Positions 23,280-34,622 of a stretch of 64,000 nt of DNA are shown piece after piece. The notes beneath the pieces were generated by a model that saw only the letters and a program-made list of their open reading frames with translations, made no database searches and was not told the DNA's origin. The translations under genes were made by a program, and so were the position numbers. Numbering within the stretch: position 1 is the first letter of the stretch; each line of letters begins with the position of its first letter. This DNA is from Lepas anatifera. Its lineage: Eukaryota > Arthropoda > Thecostraca > Lepadidae. The DNA lies in the NCBI GenBank assembly GCA_034440635.1, contig JAOTON010001678.1, positions 124,001 to 188,000 of the forward strand. Reading direction: 5' to 3'.

Positions 23280-23955
23280 TAAATATAGAGGACTTCTCCA
23301 CTAGTGAAAATGAAAAACGTTCGGAGCTTTCGGCTATATTTTATCAGCCTTCGTCAGCGAGTGGTCGGATCGATCGGTGGACATCGGAAGACAAGATACG
23401 TTGCAAAAATTATATCACAAGTTCAAAAAGGATTCCAGGAAACGTGCGTGATTAAGAAAAGTTACCTACCTGAAGAACACTTTAGTAACAACGCAAATTC
23501 TCATATTTTGATATTCAACGATTAAAGGTGGCTTACACAGTACAGCATAATAATGGTAGGTACTTAACACACATTATATGCTAGAATAAAAATGCTAATG
23601 GTTAGTAAAGAGCTAGAAAAGAGAATATAAAATTCATTGCAACATCATAGTTAATAAAACTAGCAACATGTATCTAATAATAACGGTAGGTATTTGATAC
23701 ATTAAATACTAGTACACGTGTCAATATTAAGTAAAAAGCTACAAAAATATCTAAAAGTTAAGAAACACATCCTGCCATCCTATATATCACTAAAAATATA
23801 AATATAAAATATATAATACAAATACAATATATGACAATCCTATAACAATAATAAAAAACTAGCTGATCACAAACATATGTTACAGTTATCGAAAAACTAT
23901 TTAGGGCTGCAGCTATGTATGATGGGAAGCCACCTGTCGTGAAACCTGCTCCCAG
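23280..23955 (-). repeat. Penelope element 1: outer part of inverted left arm
   Basis: This is the reverse complement of about 27835-28497, including the end of the GIY-YIG frame and the AT-rich 3' untranslated region, with only scattered differences. Confidence 0.93.
23328..23357 (-). ncRNA. hammerhead-ribozyme-like core, Penelope 1 left arm
   Basis: Mirror copy of the motif at 28419-28448 on the opposite strand, identical in the core. Confidence 0.5.
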
Positions 23956-24028
23956 GCCATACTGTGGAGTCGATTTTCGTACGATCTCGTTCGGACTTCC
24001 TCCACAAGAAGATATTGGGGGTCGGCGC

Positions 24029-24057
24029 TTTCGTACTGTATTACAGTGCTTCGTCAG
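24029..24057 (-). ncRNA. hammerhead-ribozyme-like core, Penelope 2
   Basis: On the minus strand CTGACGA is followed by a hairpin (ACTG...CAGT) and GAAAGCGCCGA. The stem differs from that of element 1 while the core is kept, which is what a structured RNA would show. In the mirror copy at 25320 the GAAA box is lost. Confidence 0.5.
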
Positions 24058-24759
24058 CGATGATCGTTCGGAATATAAGGGGGATAAAAAGGCACAAGAG
24101 AACACACAGTACAAAAGTTGAGCTCAGAAAAACATGCGACATCAATAATCTACACGTGACAGCAATAAACCATTGACTTCCTAGAACGACCTAAGAAATT
24201 ATGAATACATTAAAAGGTAAAGTTTAATAAAACGCATCTTTAACATGGAAACGCTAGAGTACTAGGGTTAGCAACAGAGGGGGGTCCTTAAGACAGCTAC
24301 AATAAAACACGCAATACTCGCAATACTCACTTATTAATTATATAAAAGATGGGGAAGCTATAAAAAGGGGGATAGAGAACAGGAGTGGAGAGGGGGCGGG
24401 GGGTGTTAAATGTTACAATAAAAACACAAACATTCACTTATTTATGGTAAGAAAATCCAAAGCTATAAAATACCTATTATCGATTCCATATAATGCAAAC
24501 TTTCGCTTATTTATGATACGAAAAAGGAAACACTAGAAAATACATATTATCTAATCAAATATAAAAGACAGTATTATACGAACATTGTCAAAATATAAAT
24601 CAGTAAAGCCTACGATACATCATGTAAAATGCAATGAAAACATTCAAAAACACTATGATCGAACATTCACATTACACAGATCAAGAGGAGCTTCCATCCT
24701 AGGAACAGGCCCGACGAATTATAGGAAGCCATCTATCGTTTAAGAGAGAGCCTGAGTTC

Positions 24760-25047
24760 CTATTTACACTGGCATATTAGGAGAGACGAGCAGAGTTTGT
24801 GACGTCCACGAGTTTGGATGTAGGCCGATTCCATAAGCAAACGCATCTGGTGGTGGGCTGCGTGGTTGAGTATCTTGACTTGCGAGAAGGCTGGAGTGCA
24901 CTGCCGGTGCTCACTGAAGGCTGATGCCTTCGGTTTGGAGGGCACTTGTCCTCTGCAGCTGTTGCGGTGCTCTTGAATCCGTGACTGTACTTCTCGATCA
25001 GCTTCACCGATGTAAATGACGCTCGCCCCTTCTACTTTGCTGAACAC
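24760..25047 (-). pseudogene. GIY-YIG nuclease fragment of Penelope element 2
   Basis: The frame includes SVIYIGEADREVQSRIQEHR and ASAFSEHRQCTPAFSQVKIL, then RLLMESAYIQTRGRHKL. It is clearly homologous to, but distinct from, the nuclease of element 1. The RT portion is absent and the start codon is fortuitous. Confidence 0.85.
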
Positions 25048-25402
25048 TCGATGAGGTATATCACGTTGCTTTTCTGTGAAGTGGGCAGCTGGTGTTAGCC
25101 TTGCTGCACCAAGATCCTACGGTTCGCAGGGTTTGGACACCAGTTCTTGCCGATCTTGTTGGCTTTCTTCTTCTTAGGTCGTTCTTTTTCTTAGGTCGTT
25201 CTAGGAAGTCAGTGGTTTATTGCTGTCACGTGTAGATTATTGATGTCCTGTTTTTTCTGAGCTCAACTTTTGTACTGTGTGTTCTTTTGTTTTTCCCCTT
25301 ATATTCCGAACGATCATCGCTGACGAAGCACTGTAATACAGTCAGCTCCGACCCCAATATCTTCTTGTGGGGAAGTCCGAACGAGATCCTACCTGCTCCC
25401 AG

Positions 25403-25641
25403 AGTTCCGGTTGATGTTGGCGTCGTTCGGTGATGTCAGTACCGTCTCACGACGGCCAGCAGTGCGGATGTAAGCGGACTCTAGGAGCAGGCGTTGATGG
25501 TAGTTGGTGGCGTGGTCCAGGATTTGGCCTTGGTCAAAGTGAGGGGTGCAGGTCCGGTGGGTGCTGAAAGCTGAGGTGTTGGCTTTTGACCGATTGCTTC
25601 CTCTCCAGCTTTCCTTGTGTTCTTTTACTCTTGTTTGCAGT
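25403..25641 (-). repeat. Penelope element 1: inner part of inverted left arm (antisense GIY-YIG)
   Basis: On the minus strand it encodes TRVKEHKESWRGSNRSKAN and the rest of the nuclease end, matching the 3' copy at 27590-27830 with few changes. Homology stops near 25641, where the true 5' part of the RT frame begins. Confidence 0.9.
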
Positions 25642-27879
25642 TGCAGTAAGAAGTTCAACCAGCTTCTCTCCGAAAACGGAGGACTTACATTCTGGAATAA
25701 AACCCCCAAACGCAGAGATAATCTAACAACTGTCATCAACCTGACGAAAAAGCCTCTAAGTGACAGTGAGCAAGCAGTCCTACAGCTTGGTTCCAAATAC
25801 TCTCCTGCACCCGGAAGACTACCTGGCTTGGAGCTAGCTGTGAAGTCTCAGATGGTGTCTGAGCTGGCATCCAAGCATGCTGCCCAACAAGGTGTTACGG
25901 GAGAAAGCATATCCACTTTCCTGAACAAAGCCGAAACAATTATCAGTCGTGCTACTAATCAGCCACAGCCAAAGCCACCTAGATCCATAACGCAACCTCT
26001 GCAAGCATTGACCAAAGATAAGTCCAGGGTGATTATTCCAGCAGACAAGGCTAAAGCTCTAGTGGTGGTGGACCGCACAGATTACACAGCCGCCTTGCTC
26101 CGCTGTTTGAAACCACCGCTTTACGAAGAGTTACCCTCCGATCCTGCCACTGTCTTCGCAAACACCTTCAATGACCATCTAATAACAGCCTTTGCAGGCC
26201 CTGCTACTCGCGGTGTAAACCGCATCAGAGTCCTGAAAACGCAGGATGAAAACGCCTACAAGTTATGCCGGCGACTGTCCCAAACGCACGGTAGATGCGG
26301 ACCCTTCTATGGCTTCGTCAAAACACATAAGTACGCCGGTCCTCCGACATCAGAGGAAGAACGAATACTTTGGCTTACCAACCTGAAATTGAGGCCCATC
26401 TGCCCAGCACATCGAGCGGTGGATTATGAACTTACAAAACACCTCACATCATGCCTGAAAATCCTACCGAGACCACCAAACTCGATCAACTCACCTCTAC
26501 AAGTTTTGGAGTTGCTACAGAATATTAAGCACACCGCGAACACCTGTCGTCTGGTTTCGCTAGATGTGGAGGCGATGTTTCCCTCTATACCCACCGGGCC
26601 GGCCATAAACCTCATCCGTGATCTGCTACGTACCAACCAAGATGCTTTAATGGACGTTACCTTCCTAAAACCAGACTCTGTCGCAGACTTGCTGCAGTTT
26701 TCTATCAATAATTGTCACGCTGTGGTAGAAGATGCAGGCCGAGATCGCTGGTTTAGACAGACCAGCGGCTTAGCAATGGGCAAGAGCTATTCTCCGCTAG
26801 TAGCAGACTTCTATATGGGTGCTTGGGAGGAAGACATAGCACAGTTGGCAGCAACCTGTGGTGGAAGAGTCACCAAGTTTTGTCGCTATGCAGACGATTA
26901 CCTCATCCTGTTCGAAGGAGACGATGACGCTTTGAGGGCATAGGTCCAAGTCCTGAACAATAAGGAGAGCAGCATAAACGTGACATCTGAACTGGAAAAA
27001 GACCGACATCTCGCATTTTTGGATATCGATATAAAAAGAGGAGAAGACCGATTCATCACCAAGGTGTACCGCAAGCACTGCGCCACAAACCAGGTCGTCC
27101 CTTTCCAGTCTTTCACAGAACCTCGGTACCTCACAGCGGCCATTCGAGCAGACACCATTAGAGCCTACAGATACTGAAGCACTGTCAAGGACCGAGAGAA
27201 GGAGCTGTTATTCGTCAAAGAAAAGTTCCAGCAGAACGGATACCCACTAACTACAATCAAGTCCACCATCACCAAAACCGCTGAAGACATCAAGCTCAAG
27301 GCCCGTGCCCTCCCCGCCCCAGCGGGGTCGAACAACCAGTCTATTCCAGTCTGGTTTTCGGTACCTTTTACAGGGCCATCGTTTTACCAGTTAAAACGTG
27401 CAAGTCGGGCAATCGGCGTACAGCTGGTGTCAAGACCACAACGAACCATCTCCAGCATCCTCTGCAGCAAGGCCAAACATCACCTACCCAAAGAACAGAA
27501 CTCAAACATCATTTACAGTATACAATGTTCATGCTCAGTGAATGGCAAGCCCGTCACCTACATCGGAGAAACCGACCGAGAACTGCAAACAAGAGTAAAA
27601 GAACACAAGCAAAGCTGGAGAGGAAGCAATCGGTCAAAAGCCAACACCTCAGCTTTCAGCACCCACCGGACCTGCACCCCTCACTTTGACCAAGCCCAAA
27701 TCCTGGACCATGCCACCAACTACCATCAACGCCTGCTCCTAGAGTCCGCTTACATCCGCACTACTGGCCGTCGTGAGACGGTACTGACATCACCGAACGA
27801 CGCCAACATCAACCGGAACTCTGGGAGCAGGTTTCACGACAGGTGGCTTCCCATCATACATAGCTGCAGCCCTAAATAG
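25546..27879 (+). pseudogene. Penelope-like RT/GIY-YIG polyprotein with two in-frame stops
   Basis: A single frame runs from the inverted arm (real homology starts about 25640) to 27879, broken only by TAG at 26941-26943 and TGA at 27175-27177. N-terminal LTKKPLSDSEQAVLQLG is a family motif. The RT has VSLDVEAMFPSIP, SGLAMGKSYSPLVADFYM and FCRYADDYLILFEG with the catalytic aspartates intact. The C-terminal nuclease has the CSC element and TYIGETDRELQTRVKEHK of the GIY-YIG fold. The true start codon is uncertain, since the ATG at 25546 lies in antisense arm sequence. Confidence 0.92.
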
Positions 27880-28418
27880 TTTTTCGATAACTGTAACATA
27901 TGTTTGTGATCAGCTAGTTTTTTTATTATTGTTATAGGATTGTCATATATTGTATTTGTATTATATATTTTATATTTATATTTTTAGTGATATATAGGAT
28001 GGCAGGATGTGTTTCTTAACTTTTATATATTTTTGTAGCTTTTTACTTAATATTGACACGTGAACTAGTGTTTAATGTATCAAATACCTACCGTTATTAT
28101 TAGATACTTGTTGCTAGTTTTATTAACTATGATGTTGCAATGAATTTCATATTCTCTTTTTAGCTCTTTACTAACCATTAGCATTTTTATACTAGCATAT
28201 AATGTGTGTTAAGTACCTGCCATTATTATGCTGTACTGTGTAAGCCACCTTTAATCGTTGAATATCAAAATATGAGAATTTGCGTTGTTACTAAAATGTT
28301 CTTCAGGTAGGTAACTTTTCTTAATCATGCACGTTTCCTGGAATCCTTTTTGAACTTGTGATATAATTTTTGCAACGTATCTTGTCTTCCGATGTCCACC
28401 GATCGATCCGACCACTCG

Positions 28419-28448
28419 CTGACGAAGGCTGATAAAATATAGCCGAAA
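28419..28448 (+). ncRNA. hammerhead-ribozyme-like core, Penelope 1 right arm
   Basis: CTGACGA (28419-28425), a GGC...GCC stem and GAAA (28445-28448) occur in the order and spacing of the conserved hammerhead core (CUGANGA, stem II, GAAA). Penelope-like elements are known to carry hammerhead motifs in their terminal repeats. I could not place stem III or the cleavage site, so activity is unproven. Confidence 0.5.
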
Positions 28449-28542
28449 GCTCCGAACGTTTTTCATTTTCACTAGTGGAGAAGTCCTCTATATTTATATA
28501 ATTCATTCTCATCCACTTATCATGTCATTTCATACGATTCTA

Positions 28543-28733
28543 ATAATAATGATAATAATTGTGGGGGCTTATCGACGCATTAACTGCCAGGGCCATGGCG
28601 TCGCAAACTCTTTCCTTGTTGGAATGGCTTCTCGGGAGCCATCTTGCTCCTTGTACAGGGAAGCTGCCGGGCCTTGAACCCGGGTCGGCAGTGTGGAAGC
28701 CAGCTGCGCTGACCACTCCACTACCGCACCCAA
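28543..28733 (-). mobile_element. tRNA-derived SINE, full length
   Basis: On the minus strand the head GGTGCGGTAGTGGAGTGGTC (box A) and GGGTTCAAGGCCC (box B) form a tRNA-like unit. It is followed by a body with CCATTCCAACAAGGAAAGAG, GGCAGTTAATGCGTCGATAA and an ATT-rich tail. The tail begins immediately after the right target duplication of Penelope element 1. Confidence 0.85.
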
Positions 28734-30430
28734 TAAGATTAATTTTCTGCCAATTCTAAAAACTATTCATAGTCAAACCACTGATATCCAAAAAAATATT
28801 CCATTTTAAATTAAACAATTGTCACATGACACGGACTCCCTCGTGGTCCTTCTTGTAGATAAGGACCAGGGCCTAGTAGCAGAATGGTACAAGACACCCG
28901 CATACATGAGTCGATTGGGTCCGTTCCCACGGTCGGTACCATCCAGACTCTGCTCATGTATCTGGAGTAAGTGGCACTAGCTCCTAGTGTCGCGGGTGCG
29001 ACTTTTGCACCTCCAGTACCTTGAAGAGGTGGCCAGCCCAATTTCCTCGCATGTAGCGGCTGTCCTTCCTGCAGTAATGGCTCATAATGGTTGTTTCCCT
29101 GTATTTGTTCCCATACGCCTCACCGGAATTCTATTATGAATGGAAATTCATTACAGATAGGGAGCTGGACACTAACGAGCGGCCGCCATTACCGTTCACA
29201 GTCCACTTCCTAATGACAAATATAACTACCGCACGTGTACAACTCCCACATTGCATTCGCACAAACCACAATGCTCCACTATAATCTGTTTCGTTTGGCC
29301 AGTGGAGTTTATGATCTGTCAAAGCTTTTCAAGCCTAGCGCGAATGGTAAAATCCATAAGACGTGATCCCATAAAATATAGTTTTAGGGTTAACGGCGAC
29401 AATGAAATCCTCTACTGTGGAATCAACCATGTGACCGGCAGTTTTAAGCCTCCCGATTGCTTCCTGGTGATTGCATCGTCCGTAACTGTAGTTGAATTCA
29501 ACGCAAACGGGTCCAACGATCCAGGTTCACCAAATAAAGCGGGCGTGGACAATCGAATGTTTGCATGCTGCTAATTGCGCGTGCACATGAAATGTTGATA
29601 CCGCATGCATGTCAACAGCCTCACATGGTCTCGGGGCCGTGTTATGTTGTTACTGGTAGTATTCGTCACGCGCTCCGCTCGAGGGCCGGTAAGCGTGACG
29701 ACCCAAACACTCTGTATTATCCCGCATGAATCGAATTATTCGGTGGGTATCACGGAACATAACGGATCGCGACGGGCCGCAGGTATTGCTAGTCAATGCA
29801 CTCTCCTGTTAGTTGAGTGTTTAGCCACCGTGATGTCCATCCCTTGTCAAACACCCACCCAAGGTGAGGTATGTTTGCGCTCACAATCTTTGTGCGTTGA
29901 TGGTGTTGAACATTGCTAGATTTTTTATCACCACCGATTTGTTTCCTAACATATAGAAATGTACTAACAAGGTGAACATCAAGCTAACGAGGTAGCAAAA
30001 TCTAAGCGACACTCTCGTAATGCAGATTTACGCAACACGTACTTCTCAGGCAACGTTAGTGGGTATCCATACTTACACATTTAATTGCTGCACTAGAGTG
30101 TTACAGTGTTACTATGGGGCACAAAATGGAAATCAATGAGCGCCTTGATCGACATCTAGAAGCACATTTTAAAGCCAGAATCTCTGTATAAGTAATATGG
30201 TGGACTTCGTCTGCGCTTGCACAAACGCCTTCCCATATTTTCGAACTATTCCATTTCCACTTAACCTTGCCATAAATTAAAAACACAGCCTGGTAAACAA
30301 GTTGAGATCTGCGCAGCGTAAATATGTTTTAATCTTTTCTTCATGACAGCAAAGCAGATAAACCGAAGGAACCAATCGGTGAACGGTTCAGAAAACCAGC
30401 GGCAGCCCAGCGCCCCGGGAGCCGGCCCAC
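28734..30430. other. intron sequence near the Ig3b exon
   Basis: I recognise no gene or mobile element. Open frames at 29.25-29.92 kb on the plus strand show no family motif. Confidence 0.4.
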
Positions 30431-30611
30431 CTGAGACGAGCACGCGGGAGCGGGAGACGCCCAGGTTGTTGGTGGCGGTGCAGGTGTAGGTGTCCAGGTC
30501 CTCCGGCCGCACCTCGTTGATGGTCAGCACGTGGCGCGTCCCGGTGACCACGTCACTGGTCAGCGTTACCCGGCCGCCGTCGATTCTGGACCCGGCCCGG
30601 CTCCATTTCAC
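30431..30611 (-). CDS. klg: klingon-like exon: Ig domain 3, second half
   Basis: The acceptor CTGTGTGGCAG lies before 30611 and the donor TCTCAG|GTGGG after 30431; length 181 nt, phase 0 in and phase 1 out. Its 60 residues start at VKWSRAG (core tryptophan), run through RHVLTINEVRPEDLDTYTC (second cysteine) and TATNNLGVSRS, and end RVLVS. The phase-1 G joins the FN3a exon to make VSGVADKVQV, matching the Ig3-FN3 linker of klingon. Codon use is strongly GC-ended, unlike the surrounding DNA. Confidence 0.94.
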
Positions 30612-30954
30612 CTGCCACACAGTTCAGGGGCGCGAACCGGTGACGTCAGTGCTCTGATACGGTAACATCGGCGTAATGGAAGAGTGATACAGCAACGTCA
30701 TATTCCATTCCATGCGTTGGATTAAGCTAGTGACTCTGCTGGCGTAGCAAATAACATACGCGGAACAATTGAGTACCTATATTAGAACATATGTGGACCT
30801 TATCTAGTAGTGGAAAGGGTGGCGGTTTAAAAATGCATGTTTTTGTGAGTTCAAAACTTAAATCATTTCGAACTGCAAAAGTCAGAGGAGAAAGCCGACA
30901 TAAAAAATGTTTTCAACCTTTGCAGCCGCGTCGGTCGGCCGATTTGTCTCTCTT

Positions 30955-31036
30955 GGGTCGGGTCGGGTCGGGTCGGGTCGGGTCGGGTCGGGTCGGGTCG
31001 GGTCGGGTCGGGTCGGGTCGGTCGGTCGGGTCGGGT
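30955..31036. repeat. (GGGTC)n pentanucleotide block
   Basis: About fifteen GGGTC units, ending in mixed GGTC units, directly preceding the AGTC run. It lies in the 1.1-kb intron between Ig3a and Ig3b. Confidence 0.95.
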
Positions 31037-31578
<542 letters not shown>

Positions 31579-31718
31579 GCCAATGTTTCTGTTTGCCAGT
31601 CAGTCGCGGTTGGTCTGTCGGTCTGTCTGTCTCTGCGGTCTGCGTAAACGACAGCAATCAGCTGACCATCTGCATCTTCCTCTACTCTTTACCCATCTCT
31701 CTCCATATCTGTACTTAC

Positions 31719-31816
31719 CTCTGCAATAGGGTCAGCGTGTACGAGGCAGACCAGCTGGGCCTTGAAGCCTTCTCCCGTGTGTACCGTACTCCGTTCCACC
31801 TCCGCCTCCGGTTTGT
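31719..31816 (-). CDS. klg: klingon-like exon: Ig domain 3, first half
   Basis: The acceptor GTTGCTGGCAG lies before 31816 and the donor GCAGAG|GTAAGT after 31719; length 98 nt, phase 1 in and phase 0 out. The 32 residues read KPEAEVERSTVHTGEG..., followed by AQLVCLVHADPIAE with the first Ig cysteine. This is close to klingon Ig3 (ERPVV.SGEG...LVCIVH). The phase-0 end joins Ig3b to give PIAEVKWSRAG. A ~620-bp tetranucleotide repeat begins about 140 bp into the following intron. Confidence 0.94.
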
Positions 31817-31907
31817 CTGCCAGCAACGGGCCTCGTGAAGAGAAATACTTCGTGTGGTAAAGAGCTACGTGGGGGGGGGGCATGGTACCCTTCACCGACT
31901 CTGCTTT

Positions 31908-32216
31908 AGCCCTGTTCCAGCTGTCAGCACAGTTTTGTCAGCAGGACCTCTAACCTCTCCTCCAGAAAAGTAACATCAGTACCATAACCGCCTCTTGCTT
32001 GTACTAAGCAAAGGGAACTTAATCCTTTATACCATTAAGAAATATTAGGCTGCCACTTTGTGCACTTACTATTTTTCATCAGCGCAAACAGCAGGCCATC
32101 AGCCCGTAAAACCTCTAGAACTAGTTCCCGAGGAGAGGCTACAATCGTGTGACGTAGGCGCAACGCGGCCCGCTGATTGGTGCTGACAAAACTGTGCTGA
32201 CAGCTGGAACAGGGCT
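31908..32216. mobile_element. 309-bp MITE with ~36-bp terminal inverted repeats, copy A
   Basis: The ends AGCCCTGTTCCAGCTGTC and, reverse-complemented, the same sequence pair almost perfectly over about 36 bp (continuing AGCACAGTTTTGTCAGCA). They are flanked by TTT on both sides, suggesting a 3-bp duplication. It is related to the element at 39273-39589. The superfamily is not clear. Confidence 0.85.
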
Positions 32217-32237
32217 TTTGTTTCACAGTTCATCACT

Positions 32238-32487
32238 CATAGGGTAATCCAGGATTCCCAATCGGGCGAGGCTCCATCTGGACCAGGGGGCGCCACTTTT
32301 GGCGAGAACAACCTATAGGCGTGCGCCAAATCCTAGCAGTGGGCGCCGATTTTCGGATCCTGAGGGGAAGGGGTAGGAAGCGACATTTCAGGAGGGCGCC
32401 ATTGACCTCTCAGGGGGCGCCGTGACCATTACAGGGGGCATCGAGGGTCGATCGGGGGCACCTGCCCCTCCCCTGAATCCGCCTATG
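32238..32487. mobile_element. 250-bp hAT-type MITE rich in GGGGGCGCC
   Basis: Ends CATAGGGTAATCCAG and (reverse complement) CATAGGCGGATTCAG, flanked by TCATCACT and CCATCACT, an 8-bp duplication with one mismatch. No coding content. Confidence 0.75.
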
Positions 32488-32748
32488 CCATCACTAGCAC
32501 CTTGACCGTCCTGACGTAACGCTGTTTATATATTGTGTATGTCCCCAGGTGCAAGGCGCTGTGATGGCCTTCGCTTTAGAACGGCTTGTGCTCCCATTAA
32601 TTTGCAGTTAGTGCGCACTTGCAATTATGGATTTTCTAGCTTCCTCAAAGCAACGGTCAACACGAAACAGGGGTGTTCTGCCGGGAACTTTTTCTAGCAT
32701 AATATTGGTGGTATTTTTAACATTTATCTGCATATAATGGGTTGGATG

Positions 32749-32897
32749 CAGTGGCGATACAAAGGTGGGCTAGGTGGGCTAAACCCCCCCGAAATGAGTG
32801 CCTATGGTTAATGCATAGCCGGAGACTGCTCCTAGGCAATGACGGGGGAGGCTCGAGTCCTCTAGGTCCCTCGAATGAAGTCCTGGATCCGACTCTG
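32749..32897 (+). mobile_element. hAT-type MITE, CAGTGGCGGAT family
   Basis: Starts CAGTGGCGATACAAAGG and ends GGATCCGACTCTG, with the family's GGTTAATGCATAG and GGCAATGACGGGGGAGG blocks. No clear target duplication is left. Confidence 0.8.
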
Positions 32898-33358
32898 GCT
32901 GTACGTTATGTATCAAACACCAGAAAGAACTATATTTAAAATATAATTCACCATATAAGTGCCAATTGTCAGAGGATTTCGTTTATTGCACTTTCATATA
33001 AATGATATAAATCTAACATAAAAAGAGGAATTGTGGTCTAATTAAAATAATAGAAATCGGACATGAAGAGAAGAAACAAGAAAACAAAAACCGACACACA
33101 CGCGGATACCTAATATGAAGATGCCCTACATTTTCTGTCGTTCTAATCGACATTTACGCAGGATATCTAAGCCGTTAACGAAATCCAGGTTTGCCTGTAG
33201 TATCCGGTGCTGCACGTATTCCAGCTGATCCTAGGGTAGCGTGCACAGTGCATTTTACACTCCTATACCATTCCGCAGGGAAGGCCCGGTCAATTTGTCA
33301 AATAGCCAACACCCGCACTGGAGAGGGGTCTGATGCAGGCCATTTTTTAACATGTTAA

Positions 33359-33588
33359 CCCGTTTTTTGCCGTAACTTTTTATTTTGATTATCGTGAAAT
33401 GAAAAAATCTGAAATACGATGGGAAAATGAACAGAAAACGGGGACACGTTGACGGTAATCGGAGCGCAGATACAGCAGTGAGGCATGCACGCAGCCACCA
33501 CCATGTGCCGCCACACAAGAAACAGTTATGCCAGTTTGTAAATGTATAAGTTGTGGGTATCATAAATGATACCCTGGCCAGAAACGGG
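33359..33588. mobile_element. piggyBac-like MITE C, 230 bp
   Basis: TTAA on both sides (33355-33358, 33589-33592) and ends CCCGTTTTTTGCC / GGCCAGAAACGGG. The related hAT copy at 46.9 kb has a single TTAA at the same place and no insertion, so the boundaries are fixed by an empty site. Confidence 0.93.
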
Positions 33589-34139
33589 TTAACTGGGGGC
33601 CATTTGCCACCCCTAGTCGGCCGAAATGCCCTCCAGTGCCCGGAAATTGGCCCCAGTGAAATAGACAGGAGATGACTTAAACTTCAACAAAGGCAAACTC
33701 ACCTTACGAAAACAAGACATAACACCACCCGATAATAATAATTTAGTTTTACACCTGGTGCCAAATTGGCAATGCACAAAAATTGCGTTAGAAATTTGTC
33801 ATCCGTGGCTTTCTCCTCCATCGTGCGAAGACGAAACAAAGCACGTAGTTACGGGAAATCCTGGCAAAGCAGCCTCAGCATCAACTAATCACAACGCTGG
33901 AGATGAACGATGGCCTACAACCAATCAAACATCAAGTTCTATCCGACCGGAAGCCCACACTCCAGCCAGTATCGTGAGATTGTATGATGTATATCATTTC
34001 ACACGCGGTCAGTTGTAAGCGCTTAGAGCTCATTCGCGGATTGGACGGGACACGGTGTAGTCAAAGCGCGTAAGACTGGTTGATCGTGTGGCGGTGTGAA
34101 GTGCTTAGCCTTTTTATTTATTATTGTGGTGGTAGCATA

Positions 34140-34372
34140 CATAAACGTCACCACCGGCAAAAAGTGAGGGGGCCAGCCAAACTTCAACCTGATGCTGATA
34201 ACAAACTTTCCACGTTAGTACCGAAAACTGTTCGAATTTGTGGTCCTCGTTACCTTCCGCAGCGGCTGGTTTTACAAATCTCCGGTTTTCTCCCATTTTG
34301 ATTGAAATAAGTAAATTTCTCGTAAAAAAGTGGGCGGGGGAAGGCCCTGGTTCCCATTTTCCGACGCTAGTT
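34140..34372 (+). mobile_element. 233-bp hAT-type MITE, copy 1
   Basis: Flanked by the perfect 8-bp repeat GTAGCATA (34132-34139, 34373-34380). Its start, CATAAACGTCACCACCGGC, matches the inverted copy at 57147-57390 (GCGTCGCCACCGG). It is nested inside hAT-like copy 1. Confidence 0.85.
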
Positions 34373-34532
34373 GTAGCATACGTTAAATGTATAGTGAGAT
34401 TGCTGCATCAATTTGTTCTGCAAAGTCGATAAGTTGTTAGCTTGCCTTTCTCATCGATTCCTTGATGTTGAAAATCGGGAGAGATTATATATTATAGAGA
34501 TTATATATTCGACCACAGCCCTTCTTTAGAAT

Positions 34533-34622
34533 CATCAAACTGTCTCCCGAGAAACCGTTCAAACAAGGAAAGAGCTGGCGACGCTATATAACCCTGACAG
34601 TCGGTGCGTCGATAAACCTAAC
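34533..34622 (+). mobile_element. SINE body fragment
   Basis: Contains CAAACAAGGAAAGAGCTGGCGACG and GTCGGTGCGTCGATAAACC, the 3' body of the local SINE family, without the tRNA head. An inverted equivalent is in hAT-like copy 2 near 45765-45850, so the fragment was already present in the element. Confidence 0.7.

Larger units (their letters stand above)
23956..25390 (-). mobile_element. Penelope-like element 2, truncated, nested in element 1
   Basis: It is flanked by the perfect 12-bp direct repeat ACCTGCTCCCAG (23944-23955 and 25391-25402), which restores the continuity of element 1's left arm when removed. Its own ends are inverted copies of each other: about 23985-24210 mirror 25180-25388. 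It contains only a GIY-YIG fragment and no RT, so it is a short 5'-truncated copy of a different family. Confidence 0.92.
23280..28529 (+). mobile_element. Penelope-like element 1 with inverted arms
   Basis: The element is flanked by the 13-bp direct repeat TCATACGATTCTA (23267-23279 and 28530-28542). It carries an RT plus GIY-YIG open frame on the plus strand. Its left side is an inverted partial copy of its own 3' end: 23280-23955 plus 25403-25641 mirror about 27600-28497. Such inverted terminal copies are characteristic of Penelope elements. A second element is inserted in the left arm. It sits in the Ig3b-FN3a intron, antisense to the host gene. Small differences between arms and a nearly open frame indicate recent activity. 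Confidence 0.93.
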
